Positions 34,579 through 47,148 of a stretch of DNA of 64,000 nt are shown here, in pieces; positions within the stretch are counted from its first letter, which is position 1, and each line of letters starts with the position of its first letter. The stretch spans positions 18,020,621 through 18,084,620 of the forward strand of contig OY992840.1 of assembly GCA_963921425.1 (NCBI GenBank), written 5' to 3'. This DNA comes from Dryas octopetala. Taxonomy: Eukaryota; Streptophyta; Magnoliopsida; Rosales; Rosaceae. A model generated the notes under the pieces. That model did not search any database. It saw only the letters and a program-made list of their open reading frames with translations, and was not told where the DNA came from. A program made the translations under genes and the position numbers.

Positions 34579-34693
34579 ACTTTTAGTTGTATTTTTTTTT
34601 TATTAGGGAGTGGAAGATTGAACTTGGACGTAGAAAGAGTAATTCTATCTTCCTTCCAATTGAACTGCGCTTTTAGACTTTTAGTTGCATTTT
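34579..34693 (-). mobile_element. 5'-truncated SINE-like insertion with 17-bp target duplication
   Basis: ACTTTTAGTTGTATTTT (34579-34595) and ACTTTTAGTTGCATTTT (34677-34693) flank an insert of about 80 bp. Read on the minus strand the insert runs from GCAGTTCAATTGG through CCAAGTTCAATCTTCC to CACTCCCTAATA and an A-run. The GTTCAATCT segment resembles a tRNA B box, so this fits the 3' part of a tRNA-derived SINE. Confidence 0.55.
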
Positions 34694-35190
34694 AAAGCAA
34701 ATTTAAGGACAAATTAAAAATTGTTCTAAAATAAAACTACAAAGGTTAAATTGATCATTTTAAAACCATAGGAACGAACACTAATTTTGGTCAAAATATA
34801 AGGACTAAAAATGCAATTTACCCTTTCTAGTTTCTAGATCTACACGACTACGACTCTGAGTCGTCGTTGGCTCTGCACTCACAAACTCGCCCTCTTTCTT
34901 TGGTCGCTCGGCTACACGATCCGGCGCGCCGAACCGCTTCCAACTTCCATCCAATTTCTGTTATTTTCCAATTCCCTCCAATTTCTGTTATTTTCCCTCT
35001 CTCTCTCTTTCTCTCTCCCTGATTCTCGTATCAAGTTTCATGTTGCTGACTTGCTGTTAACACAGAGGTAATTCACTGTGACTCAATCTTTCACACCAAA
35101 CAAGCCCTAAATTTATCAATTTATTGAATTTCAGTTTTGCTTTCTTTGTCAGGAACAAAAACAGTGAGTGGCAAAGCAGAAAATAAGAAA

Positions 35191-36829
35191 ATGGACTGGG
35201 GTGCAACTAACGCTTTTAAAACTTTCAAAGGTACTAGCTAGCACCAAGCTTTCAATCCCCAAATTTTCTTCTTATAATGCTCTGTTTGTGGTAGCTAAGC
35301 TACTTTCACAAGCTTTTGTTGTAGTCATATTGTATAAAATGTTGTTATGGGATTGCTAAGTCATGACTCATGAGAATGTTGAATTTTGTTTGATGGTGAA
35401 CTACTAGTCAAGACTTGATCATAATTAGTAGTTTTAACTATATATTTTATTTTGATAGGAAATTATATATCGATATAAACTGGGATCCAAACTTTAAATA
35501 ACGCATTGGCTATGAACTGGGATTGTTTTCATTTGTTTTTATGGTGGATTAGATGTGGAACCCAAATCTATGATGGAAATGGGACTCATTCCAAGCATTG
35601 ATACAGTAGATATTGGGTTGGGCTCCTCAGAAAAGGGAAATACTGTTCCTTCAGCAAAACCAAGAAAGAAGACTATGACATCCGTTTATCTCAAGTTTTT
35701 CGAGACAGCTCCGGATGGAAAAAGTCGAAGGTGCAAGTTTTGTGGACAAAGCTATTCTATTGCAACTGCCACTGGTAATTTAAATTAATGTTCTTCGATG
35801 GGGATTTATGGGGTTGAGTCTATCAGATTGTGTCCTATCATGTATTTACTAATCTTCCTTTGTTGGTCAAGGCAATTTGGGGAGGCACCTAAGTAATCGG
35901 CATCCAGGGTATGATAAGTCAGGCGATGTTGTCACCAATTCTACACCACAGCCCATCACTGTAATCAGGAAGCAGCAACCTCAAGCAAAAGCCTCCCAAG
36001 TGGATTATGAACATTTAAATTGGTTGCTCGCCAAATGGCTTATTTTAGCTTCATTCCCTCCTTCAACCTTGGAAGAGAAGTGGCTAGCAAATTCTTATAA
36101 GTTTTTAAATCCATCGATACAACTCTGGCCGAGTGAGGATTACAAAAAGATATTTCGTGAAGTTTTTAGGAGTATGCAGGAAGTAGTAAGAGCATCTTTG
36201 GAACATGTTTCTTCAAAGGTCTCGATCACACTTGAGTTTTGGACTTCCTATGAAAACATTTCTTATATGAGTGTCACATGCCATTGGATTGACGAGAACT
36301 GGGCATTCCAAAAGATGGTGCTTGATATCTGTCACATACCTTACCCTTGTGGGGTTTCTGAGATCTATCACTCCCTAGTGAAGGTTCTAAAGTTGTACAA
36401 TATTGAGAACAGAGTACTATCCTGCACCCATGATAGCAGTCAAAGTGCCATGCAGGACTTGGCTGGTCAGAAAGTGGGGCCCTTCTGCTATATCCCCTGT
36501 TCTGCTCATACTTTGAACTTGATCATAGATGACGGATTGAGAACCACAAAGTCAGTCCTATCTAAGATCCGAGAGTTCGTAATATGTTTAAATGCATCCT
36601 TAGAGATCTCAGAGGATTTTGCTCAATTCACTGCAGCTTACCAGGAAGGTACTTGGAAATTTCCGCTTGAAACGTCAGCACGGTGGAGTAGCAACTATCA
36701 GATGCTTGATATTGTGTGCAAGGTACGTGCTCTTGTGCTGAAAAACTTGCTTTAAGATATGAATAAATTACTTGATGTTGGCAGCTTCTTGTGAATGGAT
36801 CATTAGCTGTGTAGTTACCCTTTGTTCCT

Positions 36830-36870
<41 letters not shown>

Positions 36871-37858
36871 GCGACTCTCTTTGCCGCAACCCACAGCTTT
36901 AGGCGATGAATAAGTGACCAAGTTGACATATATTTTTATGCAGGCTTCTAAGTCTATGGATGCTGTTATCAGGAAGTATGAAACATTAGGCAGTAGGATG
37001 CTGCTGAGCTCTGCGGAGAAGAATGTAGTCAGTAATGTGCATCGATATCTAGAACCGTTCTACAAAACCACAAACAACATGTGCACAAACAAGGTGCACA
37101 CTGTCGGGATGGTTCTTATGTTCATGGATCACATTTCTGAGACTATTGCTACTTGCAGAGATTCTCACCTTTACCCAGAGTTAAAAAATGCTGCTGAAGA
37201 CATGGCCAAAAAGGTCAGAAATTACAATAGCCAGGTTTGCAACATATTGATATACATGACAGCAATTCTTGATCCTCGAATTAAAGGAGAGCTATTTCCT
37301 GAGAGCCTCAACTCAGAAAATTTTCTCGAGGAAGCAAGAACCCATTTCATTCGAAATTATTCTACCAATCATTTCCCATCCATGACTGGTGGATACAGTG
37401 CTCAAGAAATAGAAGAGGGAGGTAATGTCTCTTTTGCAGAGGAACTTGCACGAAAGAAACGAAGGGCAAACATGAGCAGTTCCACTGATGAACTCACTCA
37501 ATATTTGTCAGAGTCTCCAGCTCCAATGGGAACAGATGTTCTGGAGTGGTGGAAGGTCAATAGTATGCGCTACCCACGACTTTCTCTGATGGCTCGGGAT
37601 TTCTTGGCTGTGCAGGCAATTTCAGTGGCACCCGAAGAACTGTTCTGTGCCAAAGGTGATGAAATTTATAAGCAGCGATTTTGTATGCCACATGATAGCA
37701 CACAAGCTCTCCTTTGTATAAGGTCATGGCTCCAAAGTGGGATGAAAATGAAGTATAAGACCACTGAAATAGATTTTGAGCGGTTGATGGAATTGGCAAC
37801 AGCTGCTGCTACAGCTGATAATAGTACTGCTGGCTCTGAGAGGAAACAAAAACAATGA
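35191..37858 (+). CDS. Domesticated hAT-type transposase with BED zinc finger
   Basis: 675 aa in four exons: 35191-35230, 35553-35774, 35872-36722 and 36944-37858. A tiny first coding exon gives MDWGATNAFKTFK. Next is a BED zinc finger (CKFCGQSYSIATATG-NLGRHLSNRH), the RNase H-like transposase core (LEFWTSYENISYMSVTCHWID; GPFCYIPCSAHTLNLI; ARWSSNYQMLD) and the C-terminal hAT dimerisation domain (DVLEWWKVNSMRYPRLSLMARDFLA). In the dimerisation domain the usual SESAFS block reads PEELFC. The frame is intact across introns, there is an apparent 5'-UTR intron, and I see no flanking terminal inverted repeats, all of which suggest a host gene and not a live element. It resembles Arabidopsis At1g18560 from memory. 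A (CT)18 tract lies in intron 3. Confidence 0.88.
36831..36866. repeat. (CT)18 microsatellite in hAT gene intron 3
   Basis: Perfect CT dinucleotide run inside the 221-bp intron, about 80 bp before the 3' splice site. Confidence 0.9.
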
Positions 37859-39335
37859 GAGGAACACATCATTGAGGGTCAATTAAAAAATTGTCATTCA
37901 TTACCTTAAGCAGGGGAAAATGGCTTCTGATTATCTAGGTCATATCTTGACATGCCAACTACTAATCCCACTTAAAAGAGGGAAAATGGCATTTTAAGCA
38001 TTTAAAATGCTTTGTTGTACTTAATAGGCCACAATTTCATATTCTCGGATGTACAGTTCAAATTGTAATCTGCTAACCAAAGGAGACAATGAATGTCATC
38101 TGATGATTTGAACATAGCAGTAAAATACTTTCTAGATTATGAACTATGATGATGCATCATCATTGACAGCGCAATATATAATTACTCTAATTATATTGTG
38201 CATGGTTTGTACAATGCAGATTGCATGCAGTGAGTGAATTCCACATTGTTTTTGTAAGCATATATGCAACAAAATTCCAAAGCCGAATTGTCCTTTCCAT
38301 TTTATCCATTGGCCAAGTGCAATGTATGCCTAGCACATAAGTGAAAGCACTAATATGTATTGTGGTTCTTCTTGGATATGATTGAGGCTGACAACTGAGA
38401 TTGAGCACAAACAGAGCACACATATTATAAACTATAAAGGCAACTCCAGTACTTCATACACATTTGTTTCCTCTAAGTTCTAAAGACCCCAGAGCATAGG
38501 CCCAAATTGGACATCTTGAATACCATTTCCTCATGAGAATAACTTACCTATCCCGGTGTTAGGGAATAGGTGGTATCACACAAGAGAGAGAAAGAGAGAA
38601 AGAGAGAAAGAGAGAGAAATAGAGAGAGAAAAGGGGGGGAGAGGATAACACCCGGTAAAACCAAGTTGCAGGTAAGTCCTTCTCTTTGCTCATATATATA
38701 AATGAGCGTATACAACAGTAAATAAGCTCCTTTTAACATGACAACATACTTTTATTCTTTAGCTAGCTTGAACTATAGTCTACATATTTTCCTTTCTCGT
38801 GTCCTCTACATATCTTATGATTTTCTTGTAAATCGTATTTTAGTTTCTCAATTTAAGATTTCATTCTTTTTCATGTTCATACAATACAATTGCTGGTTTT
38901 CCTCTATCTGCTGGGCAGAAGTAAAACAGAAAGAATTTGCTGAGTCAATGACATGTGAGCAATAACTCTATAATTCAATGATCTCAACAATTCAGGTCAA
39001 AAAGACTAAGAACACATTTATGCGGAAAATTTGTAAACAAAAATCAAGAAATACACGATTACGCGAAAGCACCTCCACAACTGTCAGGAGAGGCTATAAA
39101 ATGCACTCTTCACTGAGTCGTATTTACCACAAAAATTTAAACCCCTGCTACCTTGCGTCTTTAACATTGCACAACAAAATTAAAGTTTCATTTCCAAGGA
39201 GCTACCAATCAAATGTTTTAAAAAATGAAGTTTTATTCTCCCACGAATGCAACCACCGGCCTGTAAGATGAATCCTTCCACAGAGCAAGTTAAGTGTTTT
39301 GTTTGTCCAACAACGTCAGTTTACTTTGAAGATGC
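37859..39335. other. Convergent spacer between hAT-derived and eIF2B delta genes
   Basis: The two genes end towards each other. Besides an AG-rich purine tract at about 38582-38632 I see no gene, tRNA or defined mobile element. Confidence 0.5.
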
Positions 39336-42300
39336 CTATACCCACATGTGCTCTCTCCCATATTCGCGCACGATGACCGGCACACTTGTGGGTGGAATCT
39401 ACAGTAAAAACAAAAAGAAAATTGTCAGAACTAGTAATGAAGAAAATCATTAAGCATCCAGAACACTACCACAAATTTACCACCCAAGAGTGGGCATACT
39501 TTTGAAAAATGAAATTCTAGATGCATGCATTTGGCACATGATAGGTGAAACCATCACTTCTAAAAACAGATAATTGTCTATATCATATGCCAAACCATAG
39601 ATGGTTTAGCTACTTATGAAAACAAAAGCAAAAACCAAAGAAGATTACAAAACCAGAAAAAAAAGGAGAGATTACAAAGGAAGAATAACTGATATTCCCT
39701 TTCATGCTTCCAAGTAGAAGCATAATTTGACTTACCATGCCGTAATCTGTGATAATCATAGATATATAATCTGATGGAGTAGCATCATACCTGTTACACA
39801 GCAAGAAGTGTACTCAGAATCATTCTATACAATGTTAACAATTTTGTGTTCTTTATATTGGACCATATGAAAGCTTACATTAAATTCAAAAGTTGCAAAT
39901 TTTCCTTATTTGCCCAATTATCCAGATAATTTACATCAGTTCTTCCAGAAACCTTTGCGATAGCATGTGGATCACCTGCAAGAAATATGAAGATGCAATC
40001 TATAATTTTTTCAGGGAAAAAAAGGAGAGGCTATGTAAGTAAGAAAGCAAAATCAAGCACAAGCTCACAGCCACAAGAACAAACATACCTAGTTCATTAG
40101 AGCAAATTGAATCAAGCTGTACCCTTTCATGAAATTTATAAGCTTCACAGCAGATTAAGACTGGAACACAAAATGCATGAGCAACCATAGCAACACATGC
40201 AGTTCCAACTCTTGAATACACGGTTCCATTAGATAACACCGAGGCAGCTCCCAAAAACACTCGTGTTACTTCATGCATGATATAAGACAAGGCATTTATA
40301 TGAGTATATGTACAACTCAAGCCCTTTGCCACCAGCCTGCGAAGTAATGCTTGGCCTTCAAGCTTTGGACGCGAGTCTACTACCACAACACGGAATTGTT
40401 TCCCATGTTCATGGGCATATAACAGAATCATCTCAACAACACATGATGATCCATATGTGAGAAGAACATCCCCATCCCTAACCTTTGTAGCAGCATGCCT
40501 AACTATCACCTTATCAGCAAGTATTATCTTCTCATTTATAAAACGGTCAATCTCTGAACAAAGTGTGGATTTTGCTTCAGACTCAGAAAGACTTAACGGC
40601 AATTTAGCAATACGACTCTTTAGAAACCTAATTGCATTTCCCATGCTAATAGATAGTGGCCTGCATTCAATAAAAAATGAGACATAACTACCGATCTTTG
40701 CCGTTAAATCTCTGACAAGAGTTTTCTCGGGCGGTGTGGAGTAGTCTCTAATGGCTTCCTGAAACGCATGAAGCATTGCGATACATCGAGCATTACCTCC
40801 AGAGATATCCCCAGCCAAATATTGCAGTCCGACCTGACAAATATCCATATTTATATACATTATTAGCCATGCAGATGTTGTATACAGATGATGATTTACA
40901 ATAAAGCATTCATCTGTTCTTTTTATCTTTCATGCATTCAATACAAAATTTTAGCAATCTAAACAGAAGATAAAAAAGAAACAAAAAATAGATATAGATG
41001 GACACAAATGGGCAGAGGTTGGCAACAGAACAAAATGTTCTGAAATTAGCTTCTTGAAACAAGATATGCATGACGCAGCCTGTGTACAAACAGTGGACTG
41101 CATACATACATTTGACATGCCAACAGAGGAGAAAAAATGCCAAAACATGTACATCTTTGCTACTAACTTACAACTTTTCAACTGTTCACTTCTAGAACAC
41201 TGAAATCCCTCTAAATGTCTACAACATTGTTCGTAAATGTATAAAACACCTTGAAAGCAGTGTGTGCACTGAGGCAACATGCAAAAAAAAAAAAGAGCAT
41301 GTAATGAAAGCTTTGAGAAACCTGTTTTTTTTTTCAAAAAAAAATGACGCTAAATATATTCAAAGAATATATGTAGGAGCTTACTTATGTATATTCACTT
41401 GGTATAAATTTGAGTGCCAGCAACTTAGCAACACAGTGAAAATAATTTCTGTCATCACATGAGTCCTACAGGATAGAAGCATGCCTTTGTTTCATGTCCA
41501 ATGTCTAGTACGTAATAATCCTAGTTTGTGCCAAAGTCTAGCACATAATATGTTATGTCCATTCTGACTTTATTTGAAAAGGTTTGACATAAACAGAAAT
41601 TTAATATTCATGTTTTGAATTACTCATTTGATATTTGCAATCAAAATCCTGACCAAATAAGCACCAACGATGAAACTAGTTTCCTAAAAGAAGTACCTTA
41701 TAAATGGCAGGATGCATTGGATCAAGTTGAAAAAACTTCGACTCGAGATCAGGAAGCTGAGTTCCATGTTCATATTGAGGCAAATGCCGGAACAATTCAA
41801 CTCTGTTTTTAGCTTCGGTTTGATTGACCACTGCACGCCTTTTTGCCTTCTCCACTCGGCTCTTATCATCAAACTGCATACGTGGAGGAGGAACATCTTT
41901 CTTCCTTTCTTTTTCTGGTGGTCGATCACCCCCCTTCTTCTCAGAGGCAGCCACCGAAGGCACAACAGGAGGAGCATCTTTCTTTTGCAAAGGCTGTTTT
42001 ATAGGCTTACCAGGAGCCCCACCCCCAGATACAGTAGTGGATTTTTTTCCCTCACCTATAATTTAACAATATGGAGGAGAAACATAAAACAGTTAATATA
42101 TGGTATTAATGGGAATTTTAAACACTCAGAGACAGAATCCAAAATGAAAAAGATAAGAAACAGATAAGTAATTCATAGCTAACATATGGTTAGGCTTGTT
42201 TTAATCTAATCTTTAGTTATAACTTATTCCCCACAGTGCAATTAACAATTAATTCAATAGTTCCACTGGGAAGTTGCAATTGAACATTAAGCAATCATAA

Positions 42301-43213
42301 CACATACAAATGAGTTCGAGCAAAAAAAACTTCAAAATATGACATATCTAAATTCACACAAATCAATTGTAACAATTTGATTTTCAGAGTCTAGAACACC
42401 CATAAATCAAACAATAGTGGCAGCTACACTTCCAAAACTATTGGGGTAAAAAGATCACTTTCAAACCTCTAGCAGCAGCTTTTGCAGCACGTTGAGCCTC
42501 CTGCAAGGCCCGTCTTTCAGCTTTTGTTGTCTTGGATTTCAAGGGTTCTGAACTTGCTGGAAGTTCATTCTGCACTTCTGAAAGCGCCTCTCCACTCTTT
42601 TCTGCAAGAAATTGCCAACCCAATTAATACATACTTTTATCAAAATCAATTGTATTGCAATGCACACATACAGATATTCGAAATTACAATAAGAGCCCAA
42701 GAGGTTCAGTGAGTACAAGCAAGCAGTACCAGGGACTTGGAGAGGCGTTTTCAATGTGGCCGAGTCGAATCCTCCGCCGGGAAGACTCGAAGCCAACTTT
42801 CCGGAGCCGCTGGGCCGATACCATTGGACCGAGGCCTCCTCGGAGAACTCCAATCCCGCATCCCCAACCCTACTCGACGGCGAGGAGGCCACCGGCGAGG
42901 TCCCTAACAAAGACTCCGACGGGTTGTAGCTCCCTACGGGCACGTTCTCTCCGGCGTCTTTCCGCCTCAACGCCGATTCCGGCACCGGAACTGCGGCCGT
43001 ACGTATCGCTACGGTATCGGAAAGGTGACGCGACGGGGGGATCATGACGGGAGAGAGGGAGTTGCTGGCTGGAGATTCGGGGAGAGGAGATGAGCTTGGA
43101 ATTGGAGGGCCGGAATGGGTCCGACCCGGTGCGGCCTCGGCGGTGGGGGTGAAAAAGCCGACATGGCGGACCTTGGGGTCGATCACGGTTCGCGAGGCCC
43201 GACGCGCGTCCAT
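39336..43213 (-). CDS. Translation initiation factor eIF2B subunit delta
   Basis: Subunit of the guanine-nucleotide exchange complex that recharges eIF2 with GTP; 645 aa in seven exons: 43213-42730, 42601-42467, 42055-41697, 40833-40089, 39975-39879, 39790-39736 and 39398-39336. The N-terminal 300 residues are low complexity: Ser/Pro-rich, then Lys/Ala-rich (TKAERRALQEAQRAAKAAARG), the variable region of delta subunits. The C-terminal NagB/RpiA-like fold runs from DPMHPAIYKVGLQYLAGDISG through GDVLLTYGSS, VVVVDSRPKLEGQ and AASVLSNGTVYSRVGTACVAM to YDATPSDYISMIITDYGM and the end VPVIVREYGREHMWV. This matches plant and yeast Gcd2-type delta subunits. The N-terminal exon is GC-rich. Start: the ATG at 43213, first of the open exon. 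Confidence 0.94.
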
Positions 43214-44482
43214 GGAGCGTGAGAGTCAGTCGCTAGGGTATTGAAGTTTCAGGGGACAGAGGAGGAGCTGCCGTTAGCTTGTTACTGGCGAAGATGGAGA
43301 AGGATTGCATGCTATGTGAGGATTTTTCTAAGGGAAACTAGGGTATTCCTGCTCAAGTTTAAAGCTTTGGGTTTTGAGCAGTGCAGATAAAGAGAGAGAG
43401 AGAATCCTATTCCTTGTGACTTTCGGAGCTTTGCTATTTTCCTTTTTCTTTTTTTCTTTTTCTTTTTCTTTAATTTTAGAACCTTTTGGTTTTGGTTTTG
43501 GGTGCAAAGTTGTGCAATTGCTTTCCAAAAGAAATTTAGTGCAGTTTTAAATTTTTAATTGATTGTAATACTTTTTAAATGATGAACATTAATATAAATA
43601 TTAATTACTTACTCATTGTTTGTATAATTATATTTTTATCTACGTACATACTACATAGACAAATTATATTTAAAGAAATTAGATTAAAAAAAAAACACTA
43701 AACTAGATCGGTTTTTGTTCTTCATTTTTTCTTGAGTTTATTTTAGGCACCTAGTTCTCCATACTTGCATAAAATTCTATAACAATAAGGTGAAAATCCC
43801 CCTTCTTTAATTGGCATTAAAAAGTTCAATATTGAATAACTTGGATTGATGGGGTTCAAAGGTGTCATGTGTTGGTTCATCATAATAGGTGTGTTACCAC
43901 AGTTGCTTACACATCCAAGTTTATAAATTTTAGCTAAAATCTTGACAAAATATTAATATAGATATATATATATTTTTTTTTTTTGGTTTATCTACAATGG
44001 GGCCCTTTCAACCTCTTATCATTAGGACCCCTATAATTATATATGGACCACCAAGGCTAATGACCCTTTTGAGTCATCATCGCATACTAATCCATGGGAA
44101 TACCAAAATATCCTGCTTGTCTTTGGTGCATGCTAAACAGAATGGGACGAACCAATTTAATTTGTGAATGGCCAAAAAAAAAAGGTGCGTGTATTCTTAT
44201 ATATGCTAATAAGGGGTTCGAGCTTCACATTCTCTGTCCCCATCCCCACCCAAAAGAGAATACGAAGGAAGAAAAAATCTCACTCACTGATAGCATGCCC
44301 TTCCAATAGCATTAAATGCCATTGTACTGGGATAAGATCAACCACAACATGCTGATGATCTTCACCAGTTGTGATATGTTTGTTATAGAGTATTTTGATG
44401 GTGGAGCAGCAGAGGGAATTTCACAGTTTCTGAGGCCATGTCCCAAGTGGGGATCTGAGGTTTTCTGACTTGTGAGGCCTAC
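43214..44482. other. Divergent spacer between eIF2B delta and CHUP1-like genes
   Basis: Contains both 5' flanks. An A-run after GAATGGCC at 44166-44182 has an imperfect 8-bp repeat pair (GGTGCATG near 44125, GGTGCGTG near 44184), so it may be another short retroposon insertion. I see no gene. Confidence 0.45.
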
Positions 44483-47148
44483 ATGATAATCAAAGTAAGC
44501 TTTTTGGCTGTAGCTACAATTGCAGCATATGCAGTGTCACACAGAAATAGCAACTCCGCTACTACCATCAAGCCTCCAGGTACTTCATTCTTTGCCAATC
44601 TATTGCAAGTAGTAGCATTACCTATTCCTGTTCAAAAATAAAATTATCTTTTTTTCTTCTTTCTTTTTTTCATGTTGCTAATTGCCTGATTGGACTTGTT
44701 TCTGTTTTGGAAGTGGCCTTGTTTAGTGTTCTCCAGTTTTCTTATATGTTAAATTCATGTGGGTTCTTTTGCTAATTGATAATGCTTTCTTGTACTCAAG
44801 AGAATGATGACTCAAACTTCCACCAGCAACAGATTGAAGGACAAATGGAAGAGAATCTCACAAATTCTTAGGGCATGTTTGGTATTCTATTTAAAAACTA
44901 TTTTTTGTTTTCAAAAACAAAAAAACAAGTTTTAGTTTGGTAGACCATTTTTAAAAACAATTTTTAGAAAAAAATTAAAAAACATGCATTTTTTTAAAAA
45001 TGATAAAACATCGTTTTTCTCAAATTTTTTTTTACACTTCCTTTTTTCTTAGATGTCATCATTTTTTAAATTTAAAAATTATTTTCAAATTTCATACCAA
45101 ATACGTTTTCAAATTTTAAAAATTGATTTTGAAAACTCACATTAAAAAAAAAAATCTTAGTTTTTGAAAAAAAATTTGAGTAGGATACCAAACGGGCCCT
45201 TATATTTCAGTACTCTCTCTCTCTCTCTCTTTCCTTGCACGCATGCATACACAAGTAGTTAACATGTAAAGAAATTAAACAGACTGATTTCACATGCAGA
45301 AGGATGAAGAAGAGGAGGCAGCTGAAATTATTAGAAGAAAACAATTGAACAGTGTCACTGAAATAGAGTTCCTACATAATCCAGTAAAGGAGCTGCAGCA
45401 GAGGAAAGTGAGGCTTGAAAGGAAATTGCTTAAATTATGTGGTCTAAAAGAAGAGCAATCATACATGACTCACTTGCAAAGGCATCTAGAGGACAAGTCA
45501 GCAGAGATTGAAATGCTCAATGTCACCATTACTTCTTTGCAGGCTGAGACGAGGAATCTTCAAGAAGATGTAAAACAGTGTGTTTTGGCAAAGAAGCAGC
45601 TGGAGATGGCAAAGAAAATTATAGCAGAGATGCACAAGAAGATGGATTTCAATGAGTCCAACATGAAGGGGAGGTTATTGATGGTGGAAGAACAAGTTTC
45701 CAACTTTCCCAGAAATGAAGCCTCTGTTAGAGATGCCATATTTGAAAAGAAGCTCAAAGTTGTTGAAAATGTTGAGTTTGAAGTTCTAAAGATGAAGAGG
45801 AGAAACAAAGAGCTAGAGCTAGAAAAGAGGCAATCGGCAGTCAAGTTGGTCTCTGCTCAAGCCAGAATAGCTGCCCTTTCCAACACAACTGAGGTAGATA
45901 TATACCTATATATACATACATATATATATATAATTCTTCTTAATATGAATTATGTCTGAGTGCTTCACAGGATTCTCAAAAGAATTTTGTTTAACCATCA
46001 GTGAGTTTACAGAGTTGTAATGTTCTCTAGAAAAAACAGCATGTTTCTTAAGCATACGAGGCCCTTTATTTGAAACAATGTGTTATTTTCACATACACCA
46101 AATGTTTTTTTTGCAGAGTGACACCATTGCCAAGGTTGAAGAAGAAATAAGCAGGTTGAAGTATACCAATGAGGACCTCATAAGGCAAGTTGAAAGGTTG
46201 CAGAAAAACAGATTTGACATGGTCCAACAACTTGTGTACCAGCGTTGGCTCTACACTTGCTTGAGATTCGAAAGCCAAGCCAACAAGAGCCCATCAAGGG
46301 AGGCCTTGAAACATGAACATGATCAGAAAATCAAACCATTAACATCAAATCCCAGTTATGACAGCACTTCGTCTCAGACCTCCTCCACTACTTTGAGCGA
46401 CGAAATCGAGACTACCACCATTGACAGTTCTTTAAGTAGCCAAACAAGTACCAGCAAGAAATCTAGTTTCATACGTAGTATTAAGAGGTGGGGAAGAAGC
46501 AAAGATGATTCACATGAAGATTCATTTGCAAACAGGTCCTCTGGAGGAAATTCTTCTAACAAAAAAGGTCTAGTCCGCAGATTTTCCGCATCAATGGTTC
46601 CAGTGAACACTTCAATACTAAGAAAAAAAGGTGGCAATGAAGTGAGTTCTCCATCTGGGATTAAAAAGGAGCAGGATTCTACTAAACCCTCCAAGACACC
46701 ACCAAGTTTACCACGAGGGAGGAGAGTCTCATTTAGTGATTCAGTCAAATCAACAACAATTCAATATTCTATGTCAAAGTTAGCTCAAGGGGTATTAGAA
46801 TTGGTCCAATTGGATGACATGGATCAAATGGGCGGTGAGACTGAGAGTACTTTTGGCTGCAGCTCAACAATGAATTCAACCCAAAATCATACAAATGAAT
46901 TTGAGAAAGAGACACATGAAGCTGAATCACCAGATATTGACAGCAACAATTCTCAAGTAGACAACAATTTTACTGAAATTAATGCAGCTGGTACTGTGAG
47001 GTTGAAATCGAGCATGCCTTTGCCTTGTGTGCTTCCTCATGAGGTAAACAAGGTTGACATCAGTGTTAAAGTGGGTCTTGTTGCTGCTTTATTTTTCCTC
47101 CTCTTCATCTTAGTTGCGTGTCTAACATATTCAGCTACACTCCACTGA
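44483..47148 (+). CDS. CHUP1-like protein gene, coding exon 2 interrupted by a MITE
   Basis: Related to the N-terminal half of CHLOROPLAST UNUSUAL POSITIONING 1. Exon 1 (44483-44579) gives a hydrophobic start (KVSFLAVAATIAAYAV). Exon 2 begins at 44801 and originally ended at 45209, but 44871-45199 is a MITE; reading runs into TAG at 44869-44871 after 55 residues. Exon 3 (45300-45893) is coiled coil with CHUP1 signatures (IEMLNVTITSLQAE). Exon 4 (46117-47148) contains NEDLIRQVERLQKNRFDMVQQLVYQRW and SFIRSIKRWGRSKDD. Without the MITE and one TTA, all four exons join in frame (599 codons before the stop). Skipping exon 2 shifts the frame. An ATG at 45294, six bases before exon 3, could start a 543-residue form. 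CHUP1's Pro-rich and actin-binding C-terminus is absent; the protein ends in a hydrophobic anchor (VGLVAALFFLLFILVACL). Whether the gene still works is open. Confidence 0.8.
44871..45199. mobile_element. Tourist-like MITE (329 bp) inside CHUP1-like exon 2
   Basis: The left end GGGCATGTTTGGTATTCTA and the reverse complement of the right end, GGGCCCGTTTGGTATCCTA, match at 16 of 19 positions. The flanks are TTA at 44868-44870 and TTA at 45200-45202. A 3-bp TTA duplication with GGGC..GTTTGG ends is typical of PIF/Harbinger (Tourist) MITEs. The inside is AT-rich, with long inverted A/T arms and no coding capacity. Confidence 0.85.

Larger units (their letters stand above)
33289..35190. other. Spacer between USP-like and hAT-derived genes
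   Basis: Mostly AT-rich spacer without a gene. It contains the truncated SINE at 34579-34693 and a weaker GGCC(A)n insertion at 34265-34302. The last 350 bp are the 5' region of the hAT-derived gene: a pyrimidine-rich leader near 34995-35020 and a probable 5'-UTR intron at 35068-35152 (GAG|GTAATT ... TTTGTCAG). Confidence 0.5.

Noticed and set aside
35191..37858. Active hAT transposon
   Set aside because: No terminal inverted repeats or 8-bp duplications seen near the gene, introns in coding region and altered dimerisation motif.
42655..43244. Plus-strand open frames
   Set aside because: Antisense to the GC-rich first exon of eIF2B delta.
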